The position numbers and the translations under genes were made by a program. A DNA stretch of 64,000 nt from Melitaea cinxia (taxonomy: Eukaryota; Arthropoda; Insecta; Lepidoptera; Nymphalidae): assembly GCF_905220565.1 (NCBI RefSeq), contig NC_059400.1, positions 6,842,159 to 6,906,158 of the forward strand, written 5' to 3'. Shown in pieces: positions 20,601 to 30,161 of the stretch (positions within the stretch are counted from its first letter, which is position 1; each line of letters starts with the position of its first letter). The notes under the pieces were generated by a model. That model saw only the letters and a program-made list of their open reading frames with translations, had not been told where the DNA came from and did no database searches.

Positions 20601-23600
20601 ATTGGACTATTTTAATATACACGTATGACAAGCAATATAAAATCCCAGAGGATGTTGGCGTTTCGTCATCCAGACCTGACATATTCCTCTTTTCTAGACG
20701 CATTAAACATATAATACTTGTAGAGCTCACTGTACCATGGGAAACCAACATCTCTAAAGACCACACAATAAAATTAATAAATATTACGACCTAACAAACG
20801 AGCTTAACAAAAATAGTTATGTGGTTAATTTATACGCGGTAGAAGTAGGAGCGAGAGGTATACCAGCAAAATCTCTCTACTAGTTTCTGAAAGACCTTAG
20901 CCTGTCGAGAACTGCAGTAAATTCTATTTTAGAACGAGTGTCTAAGGCTGCACTAACAGGTTCCTACCAAATTTGGTTAGGCAGGGCGGGAAACTCGAGC
21001 AGTGAAGGTGAGCGTTGATGCGCATCTCAGAGGGGGCTTCCTTACAGCTACACCTAGGTCACAAGTCCTGGGAACTGCTCTGAGTTTCTCCTTCTGTCAC
21101 ACGATGAACCCGGCACCCGCACGGTGAATCCATGGAATGCTAAGAAGTTTGTCTCTCTTTCAGACAATTCTGGAGCTCGGTGGAAAACACGACTCTCCGA
21201 TGTGTCTCGCCATGAAAGCAAAGAGACGTGTGCACGGAAAGACGATCCAGAAAACGAGGGAGAATAAAAATCAACAGGTAAATAAAACTGAATTATCTAT
21301 AATTCTATATTATAGTCGTCACAAAATAAGAGGCCTGTTTTTATATTTGACAAATACGCGATTGAACGTAACTTGGTACGCGAAATTGTAAGAAACAATA
21401 AAAGAATTATTAATAACATAGAGTTTTTAGTAAATACATACATACATATTGTACTGTACATATTTTGACGCATTAAATAATATGATAGAATATATTGGGA
21501 GTATTCTTTTCGCGCTTACTTTATAGTAGCATTTCAAATTACCTACAATATTAAAGTTTAAGTTAACATTCTGATCAAAATTTAAATTAAATGCACTTTA
21601 CATTACATATACGTCGGTAAATTGTATGCGAAAGTGTTGATTGAAAGGGTTGTGAATGAAACAGATGAAAAAGTATGGGATGCACAAACGGGATTTAGAA
21701 AGGGAATGGGATGTACGGATCAGGTCTTTTCCTTGCGGTGCATAGCCGAAAAGTTTTTAGCAAAAAACAAAAAGGTCTATTGCGCGTTCGTGGATCTGGA
21801 AAAGGCCTATGATAGAGTGGTGAGGAATGAATTGTGGTCAGCATTGTCCGTGTACGGTGTGAGCGGCGCACTCATGCGAGCACTACAATCTCTTTATAGG
21901 GATTCTAGTGCTTGTGTGAGGATAAACGGGGCATACACTGAATGGTTTAATATCGAAAAAGGTGTTAGACAGGGATGTGTAGCGTCACCGTGGCTGTTTA
22001 ACTTGTTCATGGACAATTGCTTGACAGAGTTAAAAGAGAATGAAAGTGGGTTGAGAATGGGTGAGTTACTCGTCAAATGTCTTCTCTATGCTGATGACCA
22101 AGTACTACTTGCGTCCTCGGCCGAGGAGTTGCAGGAGATGGTAACTGCTATGAGTGGAGCCTTTGTTAGAAAGGGAATGAAGATGAATGTAAAGAAGACG
22201 AAAATGATGGTGTTTGAAAGAGATGAGGTAGTGACAGACTGTAATATCGTGATTGGAGATGAACAAATTGAACAGGTGAATGAGTTTGTGTATCTGGGTT
22301 CGAAGTTTACAAGAGATGGAAAGTGTGAGAGTGATATTGAAAGAAGAGTGAATGCAGGAAACATGGTGAACGGAGCTTTGAACTCCTTTATGAGCAGTCG
22401 GAAGGTGTCTAAAAAGGCTCGTTTGGCTGTGCATGAGGGGGTGTTGCTTCCGACACTCATGTACGGAAGTGAAAGTTGGGTATGGCAGAAGAGACATGAA
22501 AGCAGAATAAATGCAGTTGAGATGAGAGCGTTAAGAAGTATGATAGGAGTTAAACTGAGTGACAGGATGAGAAATAGTGAGATAAAGAAACGGTGTGGTC
22601 TGAAAGAAGATGTAGTGACAAAAATTGAGAAAGGTATGCTGAGATGGTTTGGTCATGTCGAGAGAATGAATGAAGAACGACTGACGAAAAAAGTGTATAA
22701 GGCGAGTGTGAGTGGAAGTGTTGGAAGGGGTAGACCTAGGCGGACATTTCAAGACCAAATCGGGGACGTCTTGAAAAAAGGCCAGGTCAAGAGTACCCTA
22801 AACCGACGAGCATGTATGAAGGGAATAATGAAAGTGGATGAAGCGAAACAAGTATGTAAGGATCGTAGCAAGTGGAAAGAAGTGGTCTCTGCCTACCCCT
22901 ACGGGAAAGAGGCGTGATTATATGTATGTATGTACATTACATAACCAAATCGATCAAATACTCATACAAACTTAAATCGATTCATCGTGAGTATCGAATA
23001 CAAAATCGCATGGTTACTTCGATAGCTATTTACGTCCCGATTACAAATGTTCAAACGGGCCTATTATTTTGTGACGACTATAACGAGACACAGCTAGGAA
23101 CACGGTGTCGAACACAAAATATCGATACTGTACTGATGAGTAATATCGAAAAAGCATTATTATTATTATTATTATATCGAAAAAAAGTATCGATACTTCT
23201 AGGTATCGAGTACAAACACAAATTACTCGATACCTAGACGTATTGATCTTCGACTTCCAAAAAAAAGGTCGTAGCTTCAAATTATCGTATAAATTTCAGT
23301 CAATCAAAAAACAAAAGTTAATAGTACTCATTTAAAACTTTCGATATGATACCTGCAAAAAAGTACTCATTGAGTAAAAGTATCGAATGCAAAGTATCTA
23401 GTGCAGGGGTTCACAAACTTATTTTGTCTACTGCCCACTTTGAGAATAAATTATTTTATTGTGTCCCTATTTTTTCACCAACATAAAAACCACTATAAAT
23501 TCAAATTAAATTAATTGTTGCGAGCTATATTAGCGGTGATTAAACATTAATTCTAAACGAGACTTTTACTATAAACCCGCAAGAGTTAACTAGGTACTTT

Positions 23601-26600
23601 AGTAGGTAGTACACAGTGGCGCTCAGGTCTCAAGTTAACCCTTACGGGCTACACCTGCTAATGATAATGATTATTAAAACGCCACTTTATAGTGTTCAGA
23701 CAGAGTATCTTTTATTCAAAATAAAACAAACTTAAGCGATTCTAATATAAAAAGTAATATGAAGAATGATTTAAATCGATTCAAGCCTCTACACAATGCC
23801 ACCATTTTTTTCTGGGTCTCTTACCGCCTCCCTTTAGGCCTGCAGCGCCCACAAGGGGGCCTTATCGCCCACTTTGGGAAAGGCTGGTCTAGTACAAAAC
23901 TATCGGTATCGAATGATAATGTACTCGATACCACAAACTATCGATACTTTTTTCGTGTCCCTAGGTACAGCTAGTATATTAAAAAATGTACCCGTGTCGG
24001 GCCGGGATGGGAACTTGGTCCTGCTAGACACGGCGTCGTCGGGATTGTTCAGAAGTGAGCCGGACAGTCCCAATGGAGGAGAAGTCTGGCCTTTTCGTCG
24101 AGGCCAGCCTGTTGCTGGAGGGATCCTATTGCCTGCAGATCTGGGACCCTCCAATTAAAGTGGCTGAAGTCCGCAGGGGTTTTTGTCGGTATTGCACCCC
24201 CAAGTGCTGAAGCCGACATACGGTCTAGGAGTGCCTACCTGGGCATCCTGGATATCACGCGTAAATGGGTTCTCCTGCGATACCAAAATTTTTTTTATAA
24301 AATGTAAAGAAATAAATATAATTATATAATTAGAACAAAAGTAGGTCATAATAAAAAAATGAAGTACATAGAAGCAACAATTTACGTTTAGAAGAAAAAC
24401 TAACTTGTGCCTGAACCACATCTCCTGTTTGAGTGATTTTTTCTTCATAGCAACAAAATAATGTTTAATATATGAGGTGTCATTTAAAATCTCTTGCTCG
24501 TAGCCAACCATCTTTAATTACAATGTTTTTTTTTTGTGTCAGTTTAAAAGGTAAAATTACGTATATCCTTATTCAGGGAGATGGGATTTTGGATGAAAAT
24601 CACGAGTCACCGAAGGAAATTGTGAAATTAGCAACTGTGAAGAAGAAGAAAAAGGTTCCACAACGAGATGAAAACTACATACCTCATTTCGCTAGCGACC
24701 AGCATACTGAGGCTGGGTGAGTGCATCTCACACTCTTTATATCTTGTGTATGATGCTTTGCAAATAAGACTTCAGTTTCCTTCTTCAGTTCGCCCACCCC
24801 TCTCGAACAGTTCCAAAAAGTAGTCCGAGTACTCCAAAGTATCGTTTCAAAGTTATACTATATTTTTTACGCTCTCTTACTAGCTGAAAAACTTTGAATA
24901 GTATTAAATTATAATTACGTATACTTTTACAATGGCCGTCGACACGAGTCACACGGGCTATTTCTACGGTCACAGTCGACGTAATCTAAAACGGTGGTCT
25001 CGTTTGATCACTCCACCAGTATGGCGGTGAACTTCGCGGCGGGCGCGTCGTCGGCAGAGCTGGAGCTGCGCGGCGACTGCGAGGCGGGCCTGCGCACGCG
25101 CCGCGCGCAGCTGCGCTGGGACCGCAAGCGCAAGCGCATGGTGCACGTCGACCCCGTGAGTGCCGCCCCCCATATCGATTGCGCCTGTCGCGGCCCACCG
25201 CTACACTGGGGTTCGATTCCCACCCCGAGTCTGGCTGTTATATGTGTACTATTTGTGTGTATGCTTATCGAAAACAAAAATGTTGCTGTATCAGTCGGCA
25301 GTTTCCTATAACAAGCATTAGGTTACTTACTTACCTTAGGAACAGACGACCCTGTGTGTGTTGTAGATATTTATTTGTTTATTTATTTATTTATTATTAA
25401 AACAAAACTTCCCATCGCTGGGGGTAGGCCTCCGTGTAGGAGAACGAGAGCTTGATCCACCACGCTGCTCCATCCTGCATCCTGCATTTTTTGAAGGACG
25501 TTGATTCAATCGCGCAACTAGATTTAGTCCAGTGAGAAGTGCGGCTGCAACTACACTCGCGTGCAACTGAATCGACTCAAGCCGTATATTGGTATATAAG
25601 TTTGATTTTTCGGAAAATGGCTTATTCGATTTTTGTAAAAGTTTTTTTTATTCCAAAGACATATATTTTTTTTCATAAATATAGCCATTTTCAAATAAAC
25701 AATGAAAAAACTTTCTAAATAAATACGGTCAAACATGAGCGTTACAGGAATTACCCGTTGCGGTACCCATGAGTTGCGAGACTAAATCATGTATAAGAGC
25801 TCACGTGACCCATATTTCTTATCAATCACTGAAGAAATCCAATTTAACTCCTAAACGGCCAGCCAGAGGCCCGAAACTGACCGCAGGTCACCGTCAAGCC
25901 CGACTTTAATTTGCTCGTGAACACCTCAATTGGACTATTGAGCAATGGAGCTCCATCCTGTTCACTGATGAGAGCAGAATGTGTCTCCATGGCAATGACA
26001 GAAGATACCGAGTATACAGGCGTCCAGGGGAACAGTTCTCGCAATGCTGTTTCGCTGAAACAGTATCATATGGCGGTGGTTCAGTCACGATGTGGGCTGG
26101 AATATCATATGAAGGGAAGACCGAGCTTGTTTTCGTGACTGGTGGTGGTCGGAGTGGTGGTCTAACAGCTCAAAAGTACGTGGAAAACATTCCTCTCGAT
26201 CATGTTGTACCTTATGCAGGGTACATAGGAGAAGATTTTCTATTGATGCATGATAATGCTCGGTGTCATACAGCAAGTGTTACTCGCCAGTTCCTTTAAG
26301 AGGTGCATATTGAGACGATGATGTGGCCAGCTCTCAGTCCTGGTCTGAATTGCATTGAGCATTTATGGGATGAGCTCAAACGGAGGGTGCGAGCTAGAGA
26401 TACGGCTCCATCAAGCATCGTCGAGCTCAAAACTACGCTAGAGGAAGAATGGGATACGATACCTCAAGATTTTATCAAAAAAGTGATAAAATCAATGAAA
26501 AATCGCATGCAAGCCGTTATAAAAGCTAGGTGAGGCAATACAAAGTATTGAAAATTTTAATTTTCTTTACCTCTATCAAAAATAATTTTTTTATTCATTA

Positions 26601-29014
26601 TGTTGTTGTTTTCCTTTTTCTTCATTTTTTATGCATTTCTGTCAAATTAAATTTTATCAATAAATACTCAACCGATTTTTCTCATTAGGATAGCATTTTT
26701 AAGAGAAAAGATTAGGCTTTCAAACAAAAAAAAGAACAAGAAAATCGGATAAGCCATTTTTCTAAAAATCGAACTTTTATACCAATATACGGCTTGAGTC
26801 GATTCAGTTGCACGCGAGTGTAGTTTTATTGTACGCGTAGGACCATTTGGACTTATAATTTGACAGTAGACGCCTGGGTATGGCTACTCCCCTCCGTGTT
26901 GCTCTATGCATAAAAGTATTCCATTATTTATTTGCTGGAATTGCGATATTCTAAAAATACGATACGTCAATTCATGACAAGAGAAATTTACGTTATTGTC
27001 ATAATGAAGATATTTTCGACAATTTGATTAACATGGTGTTAATTTAAAAAAAAAACATCGTATGACTGACTAGTAAAGTAGTAAACTTGCCAGAGCTCCA
27101 GTAGTCGGAGGCAGAGTCGGCAGCGCGGTTGCAATGCTCCTGGTGTTGCAGGGGTCAATAGGCTATGGTGTCCGTTTACCATCAGGCGGACCGTACGCTT
27201 GTTTGTCACTTTTATAGTATACTAACTACGCACACTACACAAACGCTGTTCTGCTATGGGATAAGGATACCGTTATCACCTAGGGGTATAAAAATAGTCT
27301 AAAATGTAATCTCAGACTTTCTAAATATATATTTAAAAAATTCATAAAAACCTATCGAAGCGTTTCGGAGGAGTTCCGTAACAAAAACTGTTATACGAGA
27401 ATTTTATATATTAGTTAAAAACGTCCACACACACCCATTATTGATATTATAATATATATCTATTACTAATTAACTTGCTTAGGAGTTTAATCTGTATTCT
27501 TAAGTGAATAAATTGTTATACTGGTCCCCCAGTGGTCGAAATTCGACAATAATTAATTTAAATTATAAGTTTGAACATTGTTAAGGTTATGTTTACAAAG
27601 ACTATACTTGTATAATAATAAACAAAAGAGTATACACGCATGCGTCAAATAAATGTATAATGTTTTTTTTTTTTTTTACTGATTTAATGTATTTTTTATG
27701 CATAATAAAAAAATATTAGCACTCTGCACCCCTGCTCTATATAAACTAAGTGTGTACGCGTCATCCTGTAATATTCCACTACTGGGCATAGGCCTCTTTC
27801 CCCATGTAGGAGAAGGATCACAGCCCAATGCGGATTGGCGGATATATCGATCGCTATCACGTGTACATGATAATAACCGGGACCGACGGCTTAACGTGCT
27901 CTCCGAGGTACGGTGGGGAGACCCACATGGACTGCACAAACACCCAGACCACGGCAAACACCTGTATGGCCAATACAAATGTTTGTCATGTGCGGGGATC
28001 GAACCCGCAACCGCCAGCGCAACCGGTACAATCCATGGCTGTAACCGTTGCGCCAACGCGGCGTCTAAGTGTGTGCATTTTTCTTACAAAGGGGTACAAC
28101 GTTTTTGCTGCACCAATCTTAATATATATAAATCTCGTGTCACAATGTTTGTCCTCAATGGACTCCTAAACCACTTAACCGATTATAATAAAATTCGCAC
28201 ACCATGTGCAGTTCGATCCAACTTGAAAGATAGGCTATATTTTATTTTGATATATTAATACGGTACAAAGTTCGCCAGGTCAGCTAGTTAATATATAGAT
28301 GATAAATGGACGTTTAGTCACATGTGGCGAATGTGCGCAGGACGGCGGGCGCAAGATGATCCGCACGGAGAGCGGCGGGCGCGTGCCGGCGTCGTTCCGC
28401 AGCGGCCGCTACGACGCGTGGCGCGCGCGGAACGAGCCCGGCGAGCACGAGCCCGGCGAGCGCGGCGAGCACGAGCCCGGTGAGCATCTGGCGAGGCGTG
28501 GCGACCGTTCGGATAAGCATTGTAATCACTCCGGTGCTACGATCGTTCTTTTCCTTTATTATTGAGCGTTCTGGTGTTCAGGTCAGCTGTACGAGTACCG
28601 ATGAGATGAGTTCTATAACCAGCCTGTTCGGTGAGGCTTCTCAGTTTTAGCCTCCGGCGGCGGCGTGGTTTTAAGTACATAATTATATCACAAGGTCTGA
28701 AGGCATCTAAAAATACAGAAAATTAGTAACGATAAATATTTCACATTAATAAATTGGACGTCTGGAGATTGTATACAGTGGTGTTTTCACTTTCCAGTCT
28801 CCTCCTTGTATAATAAACCTAACTATTTGTATTTCTAGCGTCTGAATTCCGACCTCGGTGGGTGAAACATAACGAACGAGTGGCTAAGAAAAAATCGGAG
28901 GCCTCCTCGAAAGAATTCCGCGACAAACAACAAATTGTCAAAGAGCGCTTGCGGAAAGAAAAAATCAAGCAGAAGCTGAAATACAAAATGCGTCTTAAGA
29001 AGAAAAAGAAGTGA
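8638..29014 (+). CDS. DDX54: DDX54/Dbp10-type DEAD-box ATP-dependent RNA helicase
   Basis: Nucleolar ATP-dependent RNA helicase acting in large ribosomal subunit maturation. Coding exons are 8638-8835, 9018-9197, 9510-9693, 9858-10204, 11769-11979, 12837-12955, 18983-19096, 19884-20096, 21164-21277, 24577-24716, 25020-25155, 28341-28479 and 28839-29014. All phases agree, giving 756 aa (human 881). Motifs: Q motif FQSMGL with PTPIQ (39-64), I ARTGSGKT (81-88), Ia PTREL (119-123), Ib TPGR (169-172), II DEAD (193-196), III SAT (224-226), V TDVAARGLD (342-350), VI HRVGRSARAGR (371-381). The C-terminal DDX54 features include LRWDRKRKRMV, RTESGGRVPASFRSGRYDAW and a Lys-rich end. The orthologue match holds through the last exon. 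AATAAA at 29031-29036 gives a very short 3' UTR. Introns 5 and 6 carry large transposons. Exon 8's acceptor (GTAGAG|TTG) lacks a pyrimidine tract. Confidence 0.96.
10385..11637. mobile_element. piggyBac-like non-autonomous element (TTAA-flanked), copy 1
   Basis: Bounded by TTAA (10385-10388) followed by CCCTTCGAGCGCC, and by GGCGTTCAAAGGA followed by TTAA (11634-11637). The ends are therefore inverted and the target is TTAA, the hallmark of piggyBac elements. It is 1.25 kb with no transposase frame and lies in DDX54 intron 4. A second copy occupies 62563-62798 plus 63487-63733, with matching phrases such as cgccacgcctcaaa, ccgtgccctgtacgccaagg and actggacgactacggcgcag. Confidence 0.75.
12170..12700 (-). 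repeat. tRNA-derived SINEs, two copies in tandem
   Basis: Two related units follow each other. Both contain accgggaccgac / accgggatcgac and ctccgaggcacggtggggag. The second ends in gcgggaatcgaacccgccga and ccagagcggtcg, the reverse complement of a pol III box B (GGTTCGATTCC) and box A region. The SINE head is therefore at the high-coordinate side and the orientation is minus. Lies in DDX54 intron 5. Confidence 0.75.
14143..15205. mobile_element. 1.06 kb MITE nested in the large transposon
   Basis: The left end CGGTCTTACTTATAAA (14143 on) and the right end TTTATAAGTAAGACCG (to 15205) are exact inverted repeats of 16 bases. Flanks are TTATA and ATAATT, so the target duplication is ambiguous (ATA or TA). 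The interior has many TTATAAG / CTTAG words and two tandem Helitron-like fragments (14590-14670 and 14697-14845, both with tgtgattattgtattctaa). No transposase frame. Confidence 0.75.
15353..18237 (-). CDS. Transposase-like protein, 785 aa, two exons
   Basis: Exon 1 is 18237-18126 (MSGVSRKRRILNLALLLDK to SKQ). Exon 2 is 17598-15353, joined across GTAAGT...TTTTGACAG with matching phase, giving 785 aa with no stop or frameshift. Seen in the protein: an acidic N-terminal 120 residues, a basic Lys/Arg patch near 195-240, and a Cys cluster CSCRNKC (241-247) with C259. CEVC lies at 447-450. The core resembles an RNase H fold: AAVFDFQKIL (D501), FWSDNCAGQNRNRFVFF (D578) and HRFLEKGHTQNEGDSVHALI (E617/D619). 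The spacing suits a DDE/DDD transposase with an insertion. I have seen related proteins in insects as uncharacterised (DUF7869-like, recalled, not checked). The start is taken as the first ATG of the splice-joined frame. The flanking inverted repeats argue for a transposon gene rather than a domesticated one. Confidence 0.85.
18640..18980. other. AT-rich remainder of DDX54 intron 6
   Basis: No repeat family or coding frame is recognised between the transposon and exon 7. Confidence 0.4.
19261..19398. mobile_element. 138 bp fold-back MITE with TTA target duplication
   Basis: TGGCCAGTTTCAATACTC and the following ~35 bases are repeated in inverted order at the other end (gagtattgaaactggcca), so nearly the whole element folds into a hairpin. 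TTA at 19258-19260 and 19399-19401 flanks it, as in PIF/Harbinger-type MITEs. Located in DDX54 intron 7. Confidence 0.85.
19533..19815 (-). repeat. tRNA-derived SINE
   Basis: Starts with cagcttgtaacatcctactg / ctgggcataggcctctgtc, continues with ttggcggatatattccctac and cgaggcacggtggggag, and ends in ggaatcgaacccgcaa ... gccagagcgatg (reverse of box B and box A). It ends about 70 bases before the exon 8 acceptor of DDX54. Confidence 0.75.
20370..21020 (+). pseudogene. Retroelement C-terminal relic with restriction-like endonuclease signature
   Basis: Plus-strand frames give RQINFIKDGSTVNS, PFSIIGSAPDWTILI, SSRPDIFLFSRRIKHIILVE, LTVPWETNISKDH and, after a frame change near 20785, YYDLTNELNKNSYVVNLYAV followed by EVGARGIPAKSLY. 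A stop precedes FLKDLSLSRTAVNS. The RPDI...VELTVPWE arrangement resembles the PD-(D/E)xK endonuclease at the C-terminus of R2/Dong-type LINEs. At least one frameshift and one stop. Lies in DDX54 intron 8. Confidence 0.5.
21610..22933 (+). mobile_element. 5'-truncated non-LTR retrotransposon with open RT frame
   Basis: A continuous 431-codon frame (21622-22917) encodes the C-terminal two thirds of a reverse transcriptase. AQTGFRKGMGCTDQ is followed by FVDLEKAYDRV (first catalytic Asp), EKGVRQGCVASPWLFN, LLYADDQVLLASS (YADD box), VYLGSKF, LPTLMYGSESW, RWFGHVERM and GRGRPRRTF. The frame continues upstream to the junction (VGKLYAKVL), so the copy is 5' truncated rather than mutated. It ends with a (tatg)n tail. 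ACATTACATA occurs at 21600-21609 and 22934-22943 as a 10 bp target duplication. The absence of stops suggests a young insertion, in DDX54 intron 9. The RT type is RTE/APE-like; the clade was not determined. Confidence 0.85.
22950..23403. repeat. ATCGATAC-rich repeat, left part
   Basis: Frequent words tatcgaataca, atcgatact and atcgagtacaa occur in both orientations. The same wording resumes at 23895-23965 after an inserted hAT-like element, so both belong to one interrupted repeat. It ends near gctagtat at 23970. Confidence 0.5.
23404..23886. mobile_element. hAT-like non-autonomous element
   Basis: The left end CAGGGGTTCACAAACTT ... GCCCACTTTGAGAA and the right end GCCCACTTTGGGAAAGGCTG form imperfect inverted repeats of the CAGNGGTTC type. 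Flanks are atctagtg (23396-23403) and gtctagta (23887-23894), matching at six central positions, consistent with a decayed 8 bp duplication. No coding frame. Confidence 0.6.
23990..24290. repeat. GC-rich retroelement-like fragment
   Basis: cccgtgtcgggccgggatgg ... ccaattaaagtggctgaag / tccgcaggggtttttg resembles the untranslated end of a lepidopteran LINE. No reading frame could be assigned to a protein. Confidence 0.35.
25190..25260 (+). repeat. tRNA-like SINE head fragment
   Basis: ggttcgattcccaccccgag contains a pol III box B (GGTTCGATTCC). It lies directly behind exon 11 of DDX54. Confidence 0.45.
25400..25490 (-). repeat. tRNA-derived SINE, tail fragment
   Basis: cccatcgctgggggtaggcc / tccgtgtaggagaacgag and ccaccacgctgctccat match the tail of the SINE family, next to a (ttta)n run. 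Confidence 0.55.
25554..26820 (+). mobile_element. Tc1/mariner element with TA target site and broken transposase
   Basis: CACTCGCGTGCAACTGAATC and about 25 further bases are repeated in perfect inversion at the right end (to GCGAGTG, 26820). TA stands at 25552-25553 and 26821-26822. The plus-strand transposase remains are LFTDESRMCLHGNDRRYRVY (first Asp), VTMWAGISYEGKTEL, FLLMHDNARCHTASVTRQFL (second Asp), then a TAA stop, then SPGLNCIEHLWDELKRRVRA (Glu of the DD34E type). The N-terminal DNA-binding part (about 25735-25910) is frame-shifted with several stops. Ends look young while the gene is dead, so the copy may still be mobile in trans. Lies in DDX54 intron 11. Confidence 0.9.
27095..27220 (-). 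repeat. Dispersed short repeat, copy of the 'caagcgtacgg' family
   Basis: Reverse complement of the family seen at 36818, 37800 and 44878: here gtccgtttaccatcaggcgg / accgtacgcttgtttgtcac. Class uncertain; probably a SINE. Confidence 0.5.
27500..28120. repeat. Dispersed repeat interrupted by a SINE
   Basis: ctggtcccccagtggtcgaa ... gtataatgttttttt ... ctctgcacccc ... tatataaactaagtgt, and after the SINE gtgtgcat ... aaaggggtacaacgtttttgct, match the uninterrupted copy at 60505-60840 (gtggtcgtccagaggttgaa ... gggggtacaaagtttttgct). Confidence 0.6.
27756..28066 (-). repeat. Full-length tRNA-derived SINE with 8 bp target duplication
   Basis: A 311 bp insert flanked by AAGTGTGT at 27748-27755 and 28067-28074. 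It contains ctactgggcataggcctctt, gaccgacggcttaacgtgc, acggtggggagaccc and gcggggatcgaacccgcaac (reverse box B), then ccaacgcggcgtct. The uninterrupted relative of the host repeat at 60750 confirms the insertion. Lies in DDX54 intron 11. Confidence 0.85.
28122..28288 (+). mobile_element. Helitron-like fragment ending in CTAG
   Basis: atatataaatctcgtgtcac ... tcctaaaccacttaaccgat ... gttcgccaggtcagctagtt. The CAGCTAG|T end is the terminus type of the other Helitron-like copies in the window. Confidence 0.5.
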
Positions 29015-29130
29015 GCAGTACTGGGCGAATAATAAATTATATAGATACAAATATAGTGTTTTATTTTAATAACAAAGTTATAGAACATATAATGTATTTG
29101 CAATTTTTACTTTAATGATTAATAGTCTTC

Positions 29131-29402
29131 AGTTTAGTCTATCGCAGTCCACATCTGGACATAGGCCTCCATAAGTTCGCGCCCCAAATGGGGTAAACTG
29201 GCCGCAGGGCTGACTTTGCCGCACCAAAGACGCTGCTGCCTGTCTTTGGCCTGTGTATTTCAAAGCAAGCAGTTGGACGGTTATCCCGCCATCAGTCGGC
29301 TTTTTAAGTTCCAAGGTGGTAGTGGAACTATGTTATACCTTAGTCGCCTGTTTCGACACTCACGGGAAGAATATTCTTTACTGGCGTAGCCACACAGCTG
29401 AG
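29131..29402 (-). repeat. RTE-tailed short element, copy 1
   Basis: On the minus strand it ends in tggactgcgatagac, preceded by atggaggcctatgtccagatg, the same end as the RTE-like LINE at 7081-8245. The body includes cgtctttggtgcggc, aagacaggcagcagc, tggaacttaaaaagccgact and gccacacag. Just downstream of DDX54. Confidence 0.7.
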
Positions 29403-29589
29403 TGGCTTGTTAGCTCTCGTTTACTCTCACTCACTACGTCAGTATCTCGAAATTGAATCATAAACCTAATTAAGCGAGTGTAAAATCTTAAATCTTACAA
29501 GTTCTATATAGAACTCACTAGACGGTGCCGCGGTCGCTTAGAACCGAATATAAAATCATCATATCAAAAGTTTCGATCTAAAGGGTACA

Positions 29590-29680
29590 TCGTTCCATAG
29601 GTTAATTGTCTAAAGCAACCGACAGTCAGTCGGAGATGCAGGTTCGATCCCCGATTTTTGATATGATATTAAAAATTGTT
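29590..29680 (+). repeat. tRNA-like fragment
   Basis: tcggagatgcaggttcgatc (cccga) contains a box B. A short direct word, gatatgatatt / catatcaaaag, surrounds it. Probably a SINE head; not a functional tRNA since no full cloverleaf is seen. Confidence 0.3.
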
Positions 29681-29721
29681 TAGAATTCCCTATTGTGGAT
29701 ATAATAATATAATAAATCGTA

Positions 29722-30058
29722 ATCATCATCACCACATCAGCCTATCGCAGTCCACTACTGGACATAGGCCTCCACAAGTTTGAGCCAAAAATGGCGTGAA
29801 CTCATGTGTTTTGCCCATTGTCACCACGCTGGGCAGGCGGGTTGGTGACCGCAGGGCTGTCTATGTCGCACCGATGACACTGCTACCCGTCTTCGGGCTG
29901 TGTATTTCAAAGCCAGCAGTTAGATGGCTATCCCGCCATCGGTCGGCTTTATAAGTTCCAAGGTGGTAGTGAAACTGTATTATCCCTTAGTCGCCTCTTA
30001 CGAAATCCACGGGAAGAGACGGGGTAGTATATTCTTTAACGCCATAGCCACACAGCAA
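29722..30058 (-). repeat. RTE-tailed short element, near full length
   Basis: Reads on the plus strand from the tail: atcatcatcaccacatcagc, ctatcgcagtccactactgg, acataggcctcc, then gcagggctgtctatgtcgca, tcccgccatcggtcgg, ttagtcgcctcttacg and gccacacagc. This is the longest copy, about 335 bp. Confidence 0.75.
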
Positions 30059-30161
30059 TAAACACAATTATAATAATAAACATACACAAACACATATACA
30101 ATACACAAATATATACATAGCCAAATCGTAATAAACAATTATTTCATGACATGAAATAAGT

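Noticed and set aside
27698..28258. 186-codon plus frame
   Set aside because: Covers a SINE insertion and its host repeat.
29590..29680. Possible tRNA gene
   Set aside because: Box B only; acceptor stem pairing is not seen.
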